Below are positions 48,178 to 56,480 of a stretch of 64,000 bases of DNA, piece by piece; position 1 is the stretch's first letter; the number at the start of each line of letters is the position of its first letter. The position numbers and the translations under genes are program-made. Origin of the DNA: Yokenella regensburgei ATCC 49455 (GTDB lineage Bacteria > Pseudomonadota > Gammaproteobacteria > Enterobacterales > Enterobacteriaceae); contig NZ_JMPS01000067.1 in the NCBI RefSeq assembly GCF_000735455.1, forward strand, positions 62,001-126,000. Direction: 5' to 3'. The notes under the pieces were generated by a model. That model was not told where the DNA came from, searched no databases, and saw only the letters and a program-made list of their open reading frames with translations.

Positions 48178-49572
48178 ATGAAAAAGAAAACGCTAGGCAT
48201 TTTAATAACACTGTTTTTACCTACAATGTTGTTAGCGCAAGAGGGTATTGCCAAAAATGAAATAGCATATAAAAAAACACAACTTAATCATAAGATTTTA
48301 GTTGTAGGACATCGTGGTTATCCGGGTATAATGCCTGAAGAAACACGACCTTCTTATGAATCTGCGGCAACAAATGGTGCCGATTACCTTGAACTTGATT
48401 TACACATGACTAAGGATTGTCAACTAATCGCACGTCATAATCCCTGGATGAAGGACAACACAAACGTTGAGCAAGTTGCTAAAACTAATCCAGAGGTTGC
48501 CAAAAGGATAAGAACTACTCCAGGTCGTTTTGTAACTATAAAATGGCAGCGTGAAGATAAAGATCATGGGCCTGATAAATATTTAACTGATTTAGTTGAC
48601 CCTAAAGATTATAAATCACGCCTAAAAGCATTGGTAGTAGATGGTGAAGATCACACCAATGATTGGTCTGTTAGTGACTTTACTCTTAAAGAATTAAAAG
48701 ATTGGATCGGTGGTACATCATTTGATGCTGCTGCCGATAGACCATCTTCTTTAAATGGTAAATTCCCAATTTTAACTTTCCAGGAAGTTATTGATATAGC
48801 CAAAGAGGAAACAAAACGTACAGGACGTACAATTGGTATATATCCTGAATCAAAAAATCCAATTTGGAATAATGGTCAGGCTATAGCAAATGGTTGCGGG
48901 GCATTGGGTTCACACCCATTTGAAGATTCAATATTGAAAGTCATTGAAAAGAATGGATTGAACTCAAAAGAATCCCCCATTATTGTGCAAAGCTTTGATC
49001 CCCAAAGTTTAAAATATATGAGATCTAAAGGATTAAAGACCAAGGTTATTCAGTTAATGGATGGTAATGATGTGGATTATTACACGGGGAAAGTCATTTA
49101 CAATACCAATAACTATCTCACGTTTGTGTCTGGCCGTCCATATAGTTGGACTGTTGCAGGTAAGCCTGATTATTTCGGCAGTATGTTGACACCTGCAGGA
49201 TTAAATGAGGTTGCTACATACGCTGATATTATTGGGCCATGGAAAATGGAAATCATGACATTTCTTAATACTAAAAAACAAGGCGCTCGGAATGATATTA
49301 ATTTAGTGGATTTAGTCAGGCCAAATCAAGTAATTGCTGATGCGCATAAATTAGGATTGTCAGTGCATCCATTTACGTTCAGGAATGAAAAACAGTATTT
49401 GGCAGGAGTTTACCATAACCAACCGATTAATGAATATCTTGACTTTTATGAGGCTGGCGTCGACGGCGTGTTCACTGACTATACCGGGACCGCAATAGAT
49501 GCGCGTAGTATATTTGAGGGTTCTATAAAGTTGAACTCATCTATGGATACTTCAGGGCTGAATAAATTATGA
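48178..49572 (+). CDS. GlpQ-like periplasmic glycerophosphodiester phosphodiesterase (long form)
   Basis: A 464-residue protein with a signal peptide (to about residue 21, MLLAQ-E). The GDPD catalytic motifs are VVGHRGYPGIMPEETRPSY (catalytic His and metal-binding Glu), LELDLHMTKD and the second-half YPESKNP. It hydrolyses glycerophosphodiesters to glycerol 3-phosphate, the GlpT substrate, so the pair forms a scavenging unit. It is about 100 residues longer than E. coli GlpQ, with an inserted region of about residues 85-170, and strongly AT-rich. It resembles GDPDs from other lineages more than core GlpQ. Confidence 0.88.
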   Translation: MKKKTLGILITLFLPTMLLAQEGIAKNEIAYKKTQLNHKILVVGHRGYPGIMPEETRPSYESAATNGADYLELDLHMTKDCQLIARHNPWMKDNTNVEQVAKTNPEVAKRIRTTPGRFVTIKWQREDKDHGPDKYLTDLVDPKDYKSRLKALVVDGEDHTNDWSVSDFTLKELKDWIGGTSFDAAADRPSSLNGKFPILTFQEVIDIAKEETKRTGRTIGIYPESKNPIWNNGQAIANGCGALGSHPFEDSILKVIEKNGLNSKESPIIVQSFDPQSLKYMRSKGLKTKVIQLMDGNDVDYYTGKVIYNTNNYLTFVSGRPYSWTVAGKPDYFGSMLTPAGLNEVATYADIIGPWKMEIMTFLNTKKQGARNDINLVDLVRPNQVIADAHKLGLSVHPFTFRNEKQYLAGVYHNQPINEYLDFYEAGVDGVFTDYTGTAIDARSIFEGSIKLNSSMDTSGLNKL

Positions 49573-50017
49573 TAATTGACAATTAAATTTGGTCGAGAAG
49601 TAGAAATCGCCCCTGAAGCTTAAAGGTTGGAGTCAGAAAACTGAATCGGCAGGGTAGTAGATTACTGAACCTGTTACAATGAAGGGCATTTTAGACAATG
49701 GTTATATATTTGTCCTGGCTACGGGGCGATACTATTATCGTCTTTATTCATAATAAAGCCTCCGTTTTATGTTAGTTGTCCTCCGGATGCTTCGGACATT
49801 GGATGCCCGTAACATCTGGAGGCTGCGATTACGGGTAGCAACGAACCCGCTAATTTTGCGGTGGTATTTTTGATGTACTGGTCTGTTTGAGTACTTGCCC
49901 ATTCTGGCCCGTTACGATGCCCGGAATGACCGGAAAATTCATTCAGTAAATGAAGAAGATACGCAATCAATGCCGGGCATACTTTTTGCTTCAGTCCAGA
50001 TGAAGTACTTCTTTCTT
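49573..50017. other. Spacer between glpQ-like and DUF554 genes
   Basis: I see no supported gene in these 445 bases. A 6-bp inverted repeat CCCGTA/TACGGG (49806-49811, 49830-49835) lies in the middle. Short frames on both strands lack ribosome-binding sites and family similarity. It may be a junction between two transferred segments, since base composition changes from AT-rich to average here. Confidence 0.4.
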
Positions 50018-50737
50018 TCAGAAATAGGTTGTCCAGAAAGTAGAAACTGGCATCGCCAGTACCAACGCGGGAAGCATACTGGCTACCGGAAAGACCTTGA
50101 TCCCGGAAATACGCAAGCCAGTAGCCACCATTAGAACCCCACCCACGGCTGAAAAGTCGGCCTGCATGGCGGGCGTGGTCAGGGGCAATATATATATCGC
50201 GCTATAGGCGAGAGCTAGCTGGATGATGAGCTGAGGCACGGCAACTAATGCCACGGCGTAACCAAGGGTTGTGGCAAAAATGAGGGCGGTCAGTAAGTCC
50301 AGGAATGCCTTCGCAATAAGGATACTCGAGTCCCCCGTCATTCCTTCGTGCATTGCGCCAAAAATACCGGTACCACTGGCACAAAAAAGGACGATGATCG
50401 CCACATAGCTTTGTAAAAACTGTGCCTGTGAGCCCTCATCTCCGGGGTCGCTTTTCACGATGAGTTCCACCAGCCCACGAGCTTTCCCGCCCAGGTGGCT
50501 TATGCCTTTTTCCAGATAACAGAGCTCGCCCACCAGTGTGCCGAGAAGGACAGAAAGAACCATGACGGGCATATGGCTGACACTTGTCACCAGAACGATC
50601 CCCATACACAGGGAGGCCGCGCCAAAAATGAGCGGCATTGAGGTACGTAACCTTTCAGGTAAACGTGAGCTAATAATGGCTCCAGCCATGCCGCCGATCG
50701 CGACGGCAGAGCCGTTGAACCATGGGCCTGTAATCAT
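50018..50737 (-). CDS. DUF554 family membrane protein (YdfK/YqgA-like)
   Basis: A 239-residue protein with about seven hydrophobic segments and the DUF554 start GPWFNGSAVAIGGMAGAIIS. The family occurs in many bacteria with unknown function; YqgA of E. coli is the nearest known relative. Its ATG overlaps the stop of the UbiX-like gene by 4 bases, so it is the third gene of the decarboxylase operon and may move its substrate or product. That link is inferred only from the overlap. Confidence 0.82.
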   Translation of the reverse strand: MITGPWFNGSAVAIGGMAGAIISSRLPERLRTSMPLIFGAASLCMGIVLVTSVSHMPVMVLSVLLGTLVGELCYLEKGISHLGGKARGLVELIVKSDPGDEGSQAQFLQSYVAIIVLFCASGTGIFGAMHEGMTGDSSILIAKAFLDLLTALIFATTLGYAVALVAVPQLIIQLALAYSAIYILPLTTPAMQADFSAVGGVLMVATGLRISGIKVFPVASMLPALVLAMPVSTFWTTYF

Positions 50738-51348
50738 AGCGATTTACTCCTGTTAATCAGGTTGGGAGTTTCACCCCAGCGCGGCAATGCGTCGCAATCA
50801 AGGTCAAGTAAACTCAGCGCTCGCGCAACACTATGGGCGATGATGTTTTCAGTGCTAGCGGGACGTGCATACCAGGCTGGCACGGGTGGAAAAATGATGC
50901 CACCGGTTTCGGTTACCTGAAGCATGTTACGAAGGTGCCCGGCATGTAGCGGCGTTTCCCGGACCATCAGAACCAGCCGACGGCGCTCTTTCAGGGTCAC
51001 ATCTGCCGCCCGCGCCAGCAAACTGCGGGTAAAACCTGCCGCGACAGCGGCGAGGGTATTCATAGAGCAAGGGGCAATCAACATCCCAGATGTTCTGTAC
51101 GAACCGCTGGCGATGTCGGCGGCAATATCATCAAAGGGATAAACTACATCAGCCAATCCGTGAACGTCGTCTTCTGACAGCGTGGTTTCCAGACGGCGGT
51201 TCAGATGAGCGGCAGGAGAGATCACAACGTGACTTTCAACGTTAAGTTGTCGCAGATAACGCAGAGCCTGCACACCGTATAAAAAACCGGATGCACCACT
51301 GATCCCAATGATGATGCGCTTGCGAGGAGAACTTTCTGATGTCGACAT
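50734..51348 (-). CDS. UbiX-like flavin prenyltransferase
   Basis: This 204-residue flavoprotein starts with KRIIIGISGASGFLYGVQALRYL, the UbiX/Pad1 FMN-binding fold, and has the later LVLMVRETPLHAGHLRNMLQVTETGGII motif. UbiX makes the prenylated FMN cofactor that UbiD enzymes need. It lies 10 bases after the UbiD-like gene, matching decarboxylase operons in which the prenyltransferase is dedicated to its partner. Confidence 0.92.
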   Translation of the reverse strand: MSTSESSPRKRIIIGISGASGFLYGVQALRYLRQLNVESHVVISPAAHLNRRLETTLSEDDVHGLADVVYPFDDIAADIASGSYRTSGMLIAPCSMNTLAAVAAGFTRSLLARAADVTLKERRRLVLMVRETPLHAGHLRNMLQVTETGGIIFPPVPAWYARPASTENIIAHSVARALSLLDLDCDALPRWGETPNLINRSKSL

Positions 51349-51358
51349 TATGTCACCC

Positions 51359-52843
51359 TCAGTACTTGAAGTTATCCGGGAGAAAACGATCGATCTCGAC
51401 CTCCATGAATTCGCTGCGACAAAACTGGCTTTTCATTGTGAACGGAACGGTACAGTCGAATATCGTTTTACAGGCGATCCCGTGATCGCGGACGGAGTAG
51501 CTAAAAGCCGGGTCTGAGGACGGATCAAGGGGATGGCACCTTACGCCGGGTATGAAGACCGTGCTGATATCACCCTGATAGCGTGTTGTCATTGCCCATA
51601 TCACGTCATTGAGATCAAAAATATCCACATCGTCATCAACCAGGATTACATGTTTGAGTTCCGAGAATGCGGAGAAGGCCAGTAGGGCAGCCTGACGTTG
51701 ACGACCTTCATCGTTTGCCAGACGTTTTTTGACCTGTAACACGGCAAGGTATTTTCCGGTTCCGGGTGATGGGCAGTGAACATTCTGCACAAAGCCGGGA
51801 AGGGCGCGTTCAACCAGTTGCAGAATACTGGCCTCGGTGGGGATCCCCGCCATATTGGTGTGTTCATCACTGGGACCGATGCAGGTCTGCAGGATCGGGT
51901 GGCGGCGGTGGGTGATAGCTTTCACTTTAATAACCGGTACCGCTTGCTGTGCCTGGCCGGTATAGCCGGGGAATTCGGGCATGGCTTTACCACTGTTGGT
52001 ATTCTGATCTTCCCTGACCCGATAGTTCGGGATGAGTTCCCCCTCGATAACCACTTCGGCGTTCGCAATGGCCCGGGCATTGACAGTCAGACACTGGCAC
52101 AGCTCGACAGGCTGTTTACGCAGGCTCCCTGCCACTGACAGTTCGTCAAAACCAAGTGGAGTAGTGGGGGGTTCAAAGCAGGCACCGATTTCAATGGCCG
52201 GGTCGACACCAATGCTGATCGAGATGGGAAGTGGAGCTCCGTCGTCCTCTGCCTTCTGGCGGAACACATCCAGATGACGACCGGGAACGAAGTACATGGA
52301 TATTTCATCCTTGCTCTGTACGCACAGGCGATGGATGGTGATGTCATGATCGCCAGTATGTGGGTCGGCGGCGTAGCACATTCCGAGAGTGAAGTAAGGA
52401 CCGGCATCCTCTGGTGTATTCGTGGGGGCAGGGAGGATGTTCAGGATGTTGAAATCCGGATCGGATGCCAGATGGACCACTTCCTGGCAGACGGCATTCT
52501 CCTGCGGAATAACGACAGGACTTATCGGGGTGCTCACTGCGTCTTTCAGCAAAAAGGCCAGCTTATCCGGTGTGGTATCCAGCAGTCGGGCCACGCGTTT
52601 TCGCGAGGCGAGAAGGCCAATCAGTACACGCATATCGGTATAGCCTTTGATCTGGTTAAAGAGCATGGCTGGACCGATACGGGTTGGCCGCATGACAGTA
52701 CCGTGTGCTCCTACGTAGCGGTACACCCCCGACAACTCCGCACTTGGGTCAACGGGTTCATCGGTTTCGATAAGCTCATCATCAAAATTGCGCAGTACGG
52801 CAAGTGCACTTCGCAGGTCAGTCACTTTTTGTATTTGAGACAT
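51359..52843 (-). CDS. AroY-like UbiD family hydroxyaryl-acid decarboxylase
   Basis: The 494-residue protein is very similar to AroY (protocatechuate decarboxylase of Klebsiella/Enterobacter) and LpdC (gallate decarboxylase): DPSAELSGVYRYVGAHGTVMRPTRIGPAMLFN, LLPAPTNTPEDAGP-like, EGELIPNYRVREDQ, VDDDVDIFDLNDVIWAMTTR and TIFDCTVP. The prenylated-FMN contacting Glu/Arg residues lie in ELIPNYRVRED. It removes CO2 from a hydroxybenzoate without oxygen. The exact substrate (protocatechuate, gallate or 4-hydroxybenzoate) is not decidable. The ATG follows GAGGA. No third small subunit (LpdD type) is visible. Confidence 0.9.
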   Translation of the reverse strand: MSQIQKVTDLRSALAVLRNFDDELIETDEPVDPSAELSGVYRYVGAHGTVMRPTRIGPAMLFNQIKGYTDMRVLIGLLASRKRVARLLDTTPDKLAFLLKDAVSTPISPVVIPQENAVCQEVVHLASDPDFNILNILPAPTNTPEDAGPYFTLGMCYAADPHTGDHDITIHRLCVQSKDEISMYFVPGRHLDVFRQKAEDDGAPLPISISIGVDPAIEIGACFEPPTTPLGFDELSVAGSLRKQPVELCQCLTVNARAIANAEVVIEGELIPNYRVREDQNTNSGKAMPEFPGYTGQAQQAVPVIKVKAITHRRHPILQTCIGPSDEHTNMAGIPTEASILQLVERALPGFVQNVHCPSPGTGKYLAVLQVKKRLANDEGRQRQAALLAFSAFSELKHVILVDDDVDIFDLNDVIWAMTTRYQGDISTVFIPGVRCHPLDPSSDPAFSYSVRDHGIACKTIFDCTVPFTMKSQFCRSEFMEVEIDRFLPDNFKY

Positions 52844-52972
52844 TATGTTTTCCTCAGTTAGCCACCGGGAGACAGCAAGCCCGACGTGCTTATATCTTCA
52901 TCCTGCAGGTAATGACAGGATGAGCCGTTACATCGCTGACAGTATGTAAGGCAACAGAAATACCCGTCTAAT

Positions 52973-52996
52973 CACATTAACAACGTTTTTAATGTG
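52973..52996. promoter_or_regulatory. LysR-type operator between ubiD-like and LysR genes
   Basis: CACATTAA and TTAATGTG form a perfect 8-bp inverted repeat with an 8-base spacer, in the 188-base divergent promoter. This is the form expected of a LysR regulatory binding site. Confidence 0.7.
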
Positions 52997-53031
52997 GGAT
53001 TGTTATTGAAAAATAGTGACTGGAGAAAAGG

Positions 53032-53913
53032 GTGGACTATCGGTATTGGCACGCATTTGTAGTGCTTGCCAGAGAGCTGCATTTTGGAAAAGCTGCACTG
53101 AGACTCAACATCACACAGCCAGCCTTAAGCCGCCAGATTAGGGTGCTGGAAGATCAGCTTGGCATGGCGCTATTTACACGCGATCGCCGTCATGTGGCGC
53201 TTACTGTGGAAGGAAGTCAGCTTGCTGAGGAGGCGCGGAGCGCTGTCAGTCATTACGAAAAACTGCTGAACCGCGCGAATAGCCTCCGAAAAGGGTATAA
53301 AGGCCAGCTCATACTAGGTTATGTCGGATCCTCAATTCTTGATCCCGCCCTGACACGGTTAATCTCCTGTTTTCGTGATACTAAGCCAGAGGTTGAGATT
53401 GTTATTGAGGAACATAACGTTGACGATCAGCTCACCCTTCTGCTCGACCATCAGTTGGATATGGGTCTGCTCCGATCGCCTGTTCCACATTTTTCCACTC
53501 TGGACTACGTAGATATCGTCACCAGAACACTTATCGCCGCTGTGCCGCATACCCATCCCCAGGCAGGTGCCGGTAGAATCGCGCTGGAGACGCTGTCCGG
53601 GGATACATTTATGATTCAGAAGGATCCGCCCGGAGTCGGACTCGGTTGGTCTGCATTACATGCCTGTGAGATGGCAAGGTTTGTCCCGCCAAAAATACAT
53701 TTTACCCGCGATGTTGCGGTGGCTATTGGTATGGTGTCGCTGGGCATAGGAGTCACGCTGGTGCCGGAAACTCAGCGTTCTGTAACGTTGCCGAATGTCT
53801 GTTACTGCCTGTTGCACGATCCCAGGGCTACAACGACCTTAACGCTTTGCTGGCCGAAATTCAGGAAAAGCAAAGAACTGATCGAATTTGTCCGCACTTT
53901 AACGCTCGATTGA
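53032..53913 (+). CDS. LysR-type regulator of the UbiD/UbiX operon
   Basis: This 293-residue LysR protein starts at GTG 53032 after GGAGAAAAGG: MDYRYWHAFVVLARELHFGKAALRLNITQPALSRQIRVLEDQLG. The ARELHFGKAALRLNITQPALSRQI recognition region is typical of the CatR/BenM subgroup that senses aromatic acids. Divergence from the decarboxylase operon with a dyad in between strongly suggests it activates that operon in response to an aromatic acid. Confidence 0.87.
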   Translation: MDYRYWHAFVVLARELHFGKAALRLNITQPALSRQIRVLEDQLGMALFTRDRRHVALTVEGSQLAEEARSAVSHYEKLLNRANSLRKGYKGQLILGYVGSSILDPALTRLISCFRDTKPEVEIVIEEHNVDDQLTLLLDHQLDMGLLRSPVPHFSTLDYVDIVTRTLIAAVPHTHPQAGAGRIALETLSGDTFMIQKDPPGVGLGWSALHACEMARFVPPKIHFTRDVAVAIGMVSLGIGVTLVPETQRSVTLPNVCYCLLHDPRATTTLTLCWPKFRKSKELIEFVRTLTLD

Positions 53914-53934
53914 ATCTCAAGACTACCTTGTCTC

Positions 53935-54009
53935 ATTGCTGATGCGCTCCTGTCGAAAACAGTCTTTTTTATGACCCTGGTTTTACGTGAGCAGGATAAG
54001 CTTTCATAA
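53935..54009 (+). pseudogene. Orphan 3' end of a GNAT acetyltransferase gene
   Basis: Read in frame, this stretch gives IADALLSKTVFFMTLVLR then EQDKLS and a stop. It aligns without gaps to the C-terminus of the acetyltransferase at 44079-44561 (FADYQPDPNSRFMTLVLR), including 22 identical DNA bases. The rest of the gene is missing. It marks the right edge of the block that starts after the left copy. Confidence 0.6.
53967..53988 (+). repeat. Right copy of the 22-bp direct repeat
   Basis: Identical to 44516-44537. The copy lies 110 bases from tRNA-Asn, a usual neighbourhood for genomic island junctions. Confidence 0.75.
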
Positions 54010-54060
54010 CTGATGCTGAGAGTCTGTATGACGACGGCACAGAACGCAGAACAGCAAAAA

Positions 54061-54086
54061 GCCCGCTTAAGTTTCCTTAAGCGGGC
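54061..54086 (-). terminator. Terminator of the tRNA-Asn gene
   Basis: GCCCGCTTAA and TTAAGCGGGC form a perfect 10-bp stem with a 6-base loop. On the minus strand, the direction of the tRNA, it is followed by TTTTTGC; on the + strand by TTTT. Confidence 0.88.
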
Positions 54087-54097
54087 TTTTCTAAATA

Positions 54098-54173
54098 TGG
54101 CTCCTCTGACTGGACTCGAACCAGTGACATACGGATTAACAGTCCGCCGTTCTACCGACTGAACTACAGAGGA
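54098..54173 (-). tRNA. tRNA-Asn (anticodon GTT)
   Basis: The minus strand reads TCCTCTGTAGTTCAGTCGGT at its 5' end, has the anticodon loop ACTGTTAATC (GTT), the T-loop GGTTCGAGTCC and an encoded CCA end. It is 76 bases and folds as a standard cloverleaf. It is one of the asn tRNA set that lies near amn, nac and cbl in E. coli and often serves as an integration site for islands. Confidence 0.96.
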
Positions 54174-54191
54174 ATCGTGTGAACGGGGCGC

Positions 54192-54220
54192 ATATTATCG
54201 ATGACGCCCCCCTTTGTCAA
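54192..54220 (-). promoter_or_regulatory. Sigma-70 promoter of tRNA-Asn
   Basis: On the minus strand, TTGACA (54215-54220) and TAATAT (54192-54197) are separated by exactly 17 bases. A GC-rich discriminator (GCGCCCC) follows, typical of stringently controlled stable-RNA promoters. Confidence 0.8.
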
Positions 54221-54297
54221 AGGCCGAATGCGCGCTTTTGTACTGACTGCTGACTATTTCAGCAAAAAGCATGCAATGGCTGGTTTTTTCACCATTT

Positions 54298-54314
54298 TGC
54301 ACCCGGCTGGTGCA
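54298..54314 (+). promoter_or_regulatory. NtrC binding site upstream of nac
   Basis: TGCACC-CGGCT-GGTGCA is a perfect dyad matching the NtrC consensus. It sits about 130 bases before the predicted sigma-54 start of nac, a normal enhancer position. Confidence 0.85.
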
Positions 54315-54409
54315 GGAATACCTCCAGTGGGGCATAGCAGAAGACTAATACTTCACCCCTAAATCATCAGAATCCCTAATTCCCGGCACCTGCGGCATGT
54401 TGGCAAAGC

Positions 54410-54425
54410 TGGCAAGCATATTGCA
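54410..54425 (+). promoter_or_regulatory. Sigma-54 promoter of nac
   Basis: TGGCAAGCATATTGCA has the GG at -24 and GC at -12 with the required 10-base spacing. With the NtrC site upstream it predicts nitrogen-limitation control, as established for nac in Klebsiella. Confidence 0.85.
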
Positions 54426-54477
54426 AAACCCCTGCACACCGCTTCTGGTGGCACCGCAAACTTGCACAGGGGGCAAA

Positions 54478-55395
54478 ATGAACTTAAGACGACTGAAGTA
54501 CTTCGTGAAAATCGTCGATATCGGTAGTCTGACTCAGGCCGCAGAAGTGCTGCACATCGCGCAGCCCGCGCTGAGCCAGCAGGTGGCAACCCTTGAGGGT
54601 GAAATGAACCAGCAGTTGCTCATCCGTACCAAGCGCGGCGTCACGCCAACCGATGCCGGGAAAATCCTCTATACCCATGCGCGCACTATTCTTCGCCAGT
54701 GCGAGCAGGCGCAGCTGGCGGTAGGGAACGTTGGTCAGACCCTCAGCGGGCAGGTGTCGATTGGTCTGGCGCCTGGCACGGCGGCCTCGTCCATCACTAT
54801 GCCGCTGCTGCAGGCGGTGCGCAAAGAGCTGCCGGAGGTACTGGTCTATTTACATGAAAACAGCGGTGCCGCGCTCAACGATAAACTGCTCTGTGGCCAG
54901 CTGGATATGGCGGTGCTGTACGACCGTGCGCCGATGGCGGGGATCGTCAGCCAACCGCTGCTGAAAGAGGATTTATATCTTGTCGGCACCCGCGATTGCC
55001 CGGGACCGAGCGTCGATTTAGTGGCGGTCGCGGAACTTAATCTGTTCCTGCCGCGCGACTACAGTGCGGTGCGCGCCCGCGTTGACGAGGCGTTCTCGCT
55101 GCGCCGGCTGACGGCAAAAGTGACCGGCGAGATTGAATCGCTATCGACGCTGACGGCGGCCATTGCCAGCGGAATGGGCGTGACGGTACTTCCGGAGTCT
55201 GCTGCCCGGGCCCTGTGTGCCGCCGCTAACGGCTGGATGGCGCGGATCACCACGCCGTCGATGAACCTGCCGCTGTCGCTCAATATGTCGGCGCGCGGGC
55301 AGTTAACGCCGCAGGCGCAGGCGGTGAAGGAAATTCTGCTGTCGCTGGTCAGCCGCCCGCAGCTCGAGAACCGCGAACTGCTGCTTGCCAGCTAG
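54478..55395 (+). CDS. nac: Nac, nitrogen assimilation control LysR regulator
   Basis: The 305-residue protein is nearly identical to E. coli and Klebsiella Nac over the HTH (RRLKYFVKIVDIGSLTQAAEVLHIAQPALSQQVATLEG). The start at 54478 (MNLRRLKYF) follows AGGGGG; an upstream frame from 54397 would run through the promoter. Nac links nitrogen limitation to sigma-70 genes and represses gdhA-type genes. It is followed by cbl, the same order and neighbourhood as in E. coli. Confidence 0.96.
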   Translation: MNLRRLKYFVKIVDIGSLTQAAEVLHIAQPALSQQVATLEGEMNQQLLIRTKRGVTPTDAGKILYTHARTILRQCEQAQLAVGNVGQTLSGQVSIGLAPGTAASSITMPLLQAVRKELPEVLVYLHENSGAALNDKLLCGQLDMAVLYDRAPMAGIVSQPLLKEDLYLVGTRDCPGPSVDLVAVAELNLFLPRDYSAVRARVDEAFSLRRLTAKVTGEIESLSTLTAAIASGMGVTVLPESAARALCAAANGWMARITTPSMNLPLSLNMSARGQLTPQAQAVKEILLSLVSRPQLENRELLLAS

Positions 55396-55495
55396 GCTAT
55401 ATTCCACAACGGAATAAGATGCTGGTTTTTATTATTTGTTCGCCGGGAGCGCAGACTTTAACAATAGCGGTATGTCTGATGGTCCCGGAGGAAAG

Positions 55496-56446
55496 GTGAA
55501 TTTCCAGCAACTTAAAATAATCCGCGAGGCAGCGCGGCAGGATTACAACCTGACAGAAGTCGCCAACATGCTCTATACGTCGCAGTCCGGCGTCAGCCGT
55601 CATATCCGCGAGCTGGAAGAGGAGCTGGGGATCGAGATTTTCATCCGTCGCGGTAAGCGGCTGCTGGGGATGACCGAGCCGGGTAAAGCGCTGCTGGTGA
55701 TTGCCGAACGTATCCTCAACGAGGCGAGCAACGTGCGTCGCCTGGCGGATCTGTTCACCAACGACGCCAGCGGCGTGCTGACCATCGCCACTACCCATAC
55801 CCAGGCGCGCTATAGTCTGCCGCCGGTTATCAAGGCTTTTCGCGAACTTTACAGCGACGTGCGTCTGGAGCTTATCCAGGGCACGCCGCAGGAGATTGAA
55901 ACCCTGCTGCGTAACGGCGGAGCCGATATCGGCATCGCCAGCGAGCGGCTCAGCAACGATCCGCTGCTGGCGGCGTTCCCGTGGTTCCGCTGGTCGCACA
56001 GCCTGCTGGTGCCGGAGCACCATCCGCTGACGCAGGCCAATCCGCTGACGCTTGAAGCCATCGCCCGCTGGCCGCTGATTACCTACCGCCAGGGGATAAC
56101 CGGTCGTTCGCGCATCGACGAGGCCTTTAATCGTAAAGGGCTGGTGGCGGATATCGTGCTGAGCGCCCAGGACTCCGATGTGATTAAAACCTACGTGGAG
56201 CTGGGGCTGGGGATTGGTCTGGTGGCAGAACAGTCCGCCGACGAGCAGGAAACCGGTACGTTTACCCGCCTCGACACCCGGCATTTATTCGATGCCAACA
56301 CCGTCTGGCTGGGGCTAAAACGCGGTCAGTTACAACGTAACTATGTCTGGCGCTTTATCGAACTGTGCAACGCCGGGCTGTCGCTTGAGGAGATTAAACG
56401 TCAGGCGATGGAGACGGATGAGACGGTGATTGATTATCAGATTTAA
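55496..56446 (+). CDS. cbl: Cbl, CysB-like LysR regulator of sulfonate use
   Basis: This 316-residue protein starts at GTG 55496 (GGAGGAAAG directly upstream), giving VNFQQLKIIREAARQDYNLTEVANMLYTSQSGVSRHIRELE, which matches E. coli Cbl in sequence and exact length. Cbl activates sulfonate-sulfur genes (ssu, tau) under sulfate starvation, with adenosine phosphosulfate as anti-inducer. Its place after nac is conserved. A terminator follows. Confidence 0.95.
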   Translation: MNFQQLKIIREAARQDYNLTEVANMLYTSQSGVSRHIRELEEELGIEIFIRRGKRLLGMTEPGKALLVIAERILNEASNVRRLADLFTNDASGVLTIATTHTQARYSLPPVIKAFRELYSDVRLELIQGTPQEIETLLRNGGADIGIASERLSNDPLLAAFPWFRWSHSLLVPEHHPLTQANPLTLEAIARWPLITYRQGITGRSRIDEAFNRKGLVADIVLSAQDSDVIKTYVELGLGIGLVAEQSADEQETGTFTRLDTRHLFDANTVWLGLKRGQLQRNYVWRFIELCNAGLSLEEIKRQAMETDETVIDYQI

Positions 56447-56450
56447 ACAA

Positions 56451-56476
56451 AAGCCTGCCGTTGAGCAGGCTTTTTT
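56451..56476. terminator. Terminator between cbl and the convergent symporter gene
   Basis: GCCTGC and GCAGGC (6 bp, extended by AA/TT) enclose a 6-base loop and are followed by TTTTTT on the + strand. On the minus strand the A-rich 3' side gives TTTTGTTT, so it can serve both genes. Confidence 0.85.
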
Positions 56477-56480
56477 GTCG

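Noticed and set aside
49767..49970. 67-residue minus-strand frame between glpQ-like and DUF554 genes
   Set aside because: It has no ribosome-binding site and no recognisable family or protein-like pattern.
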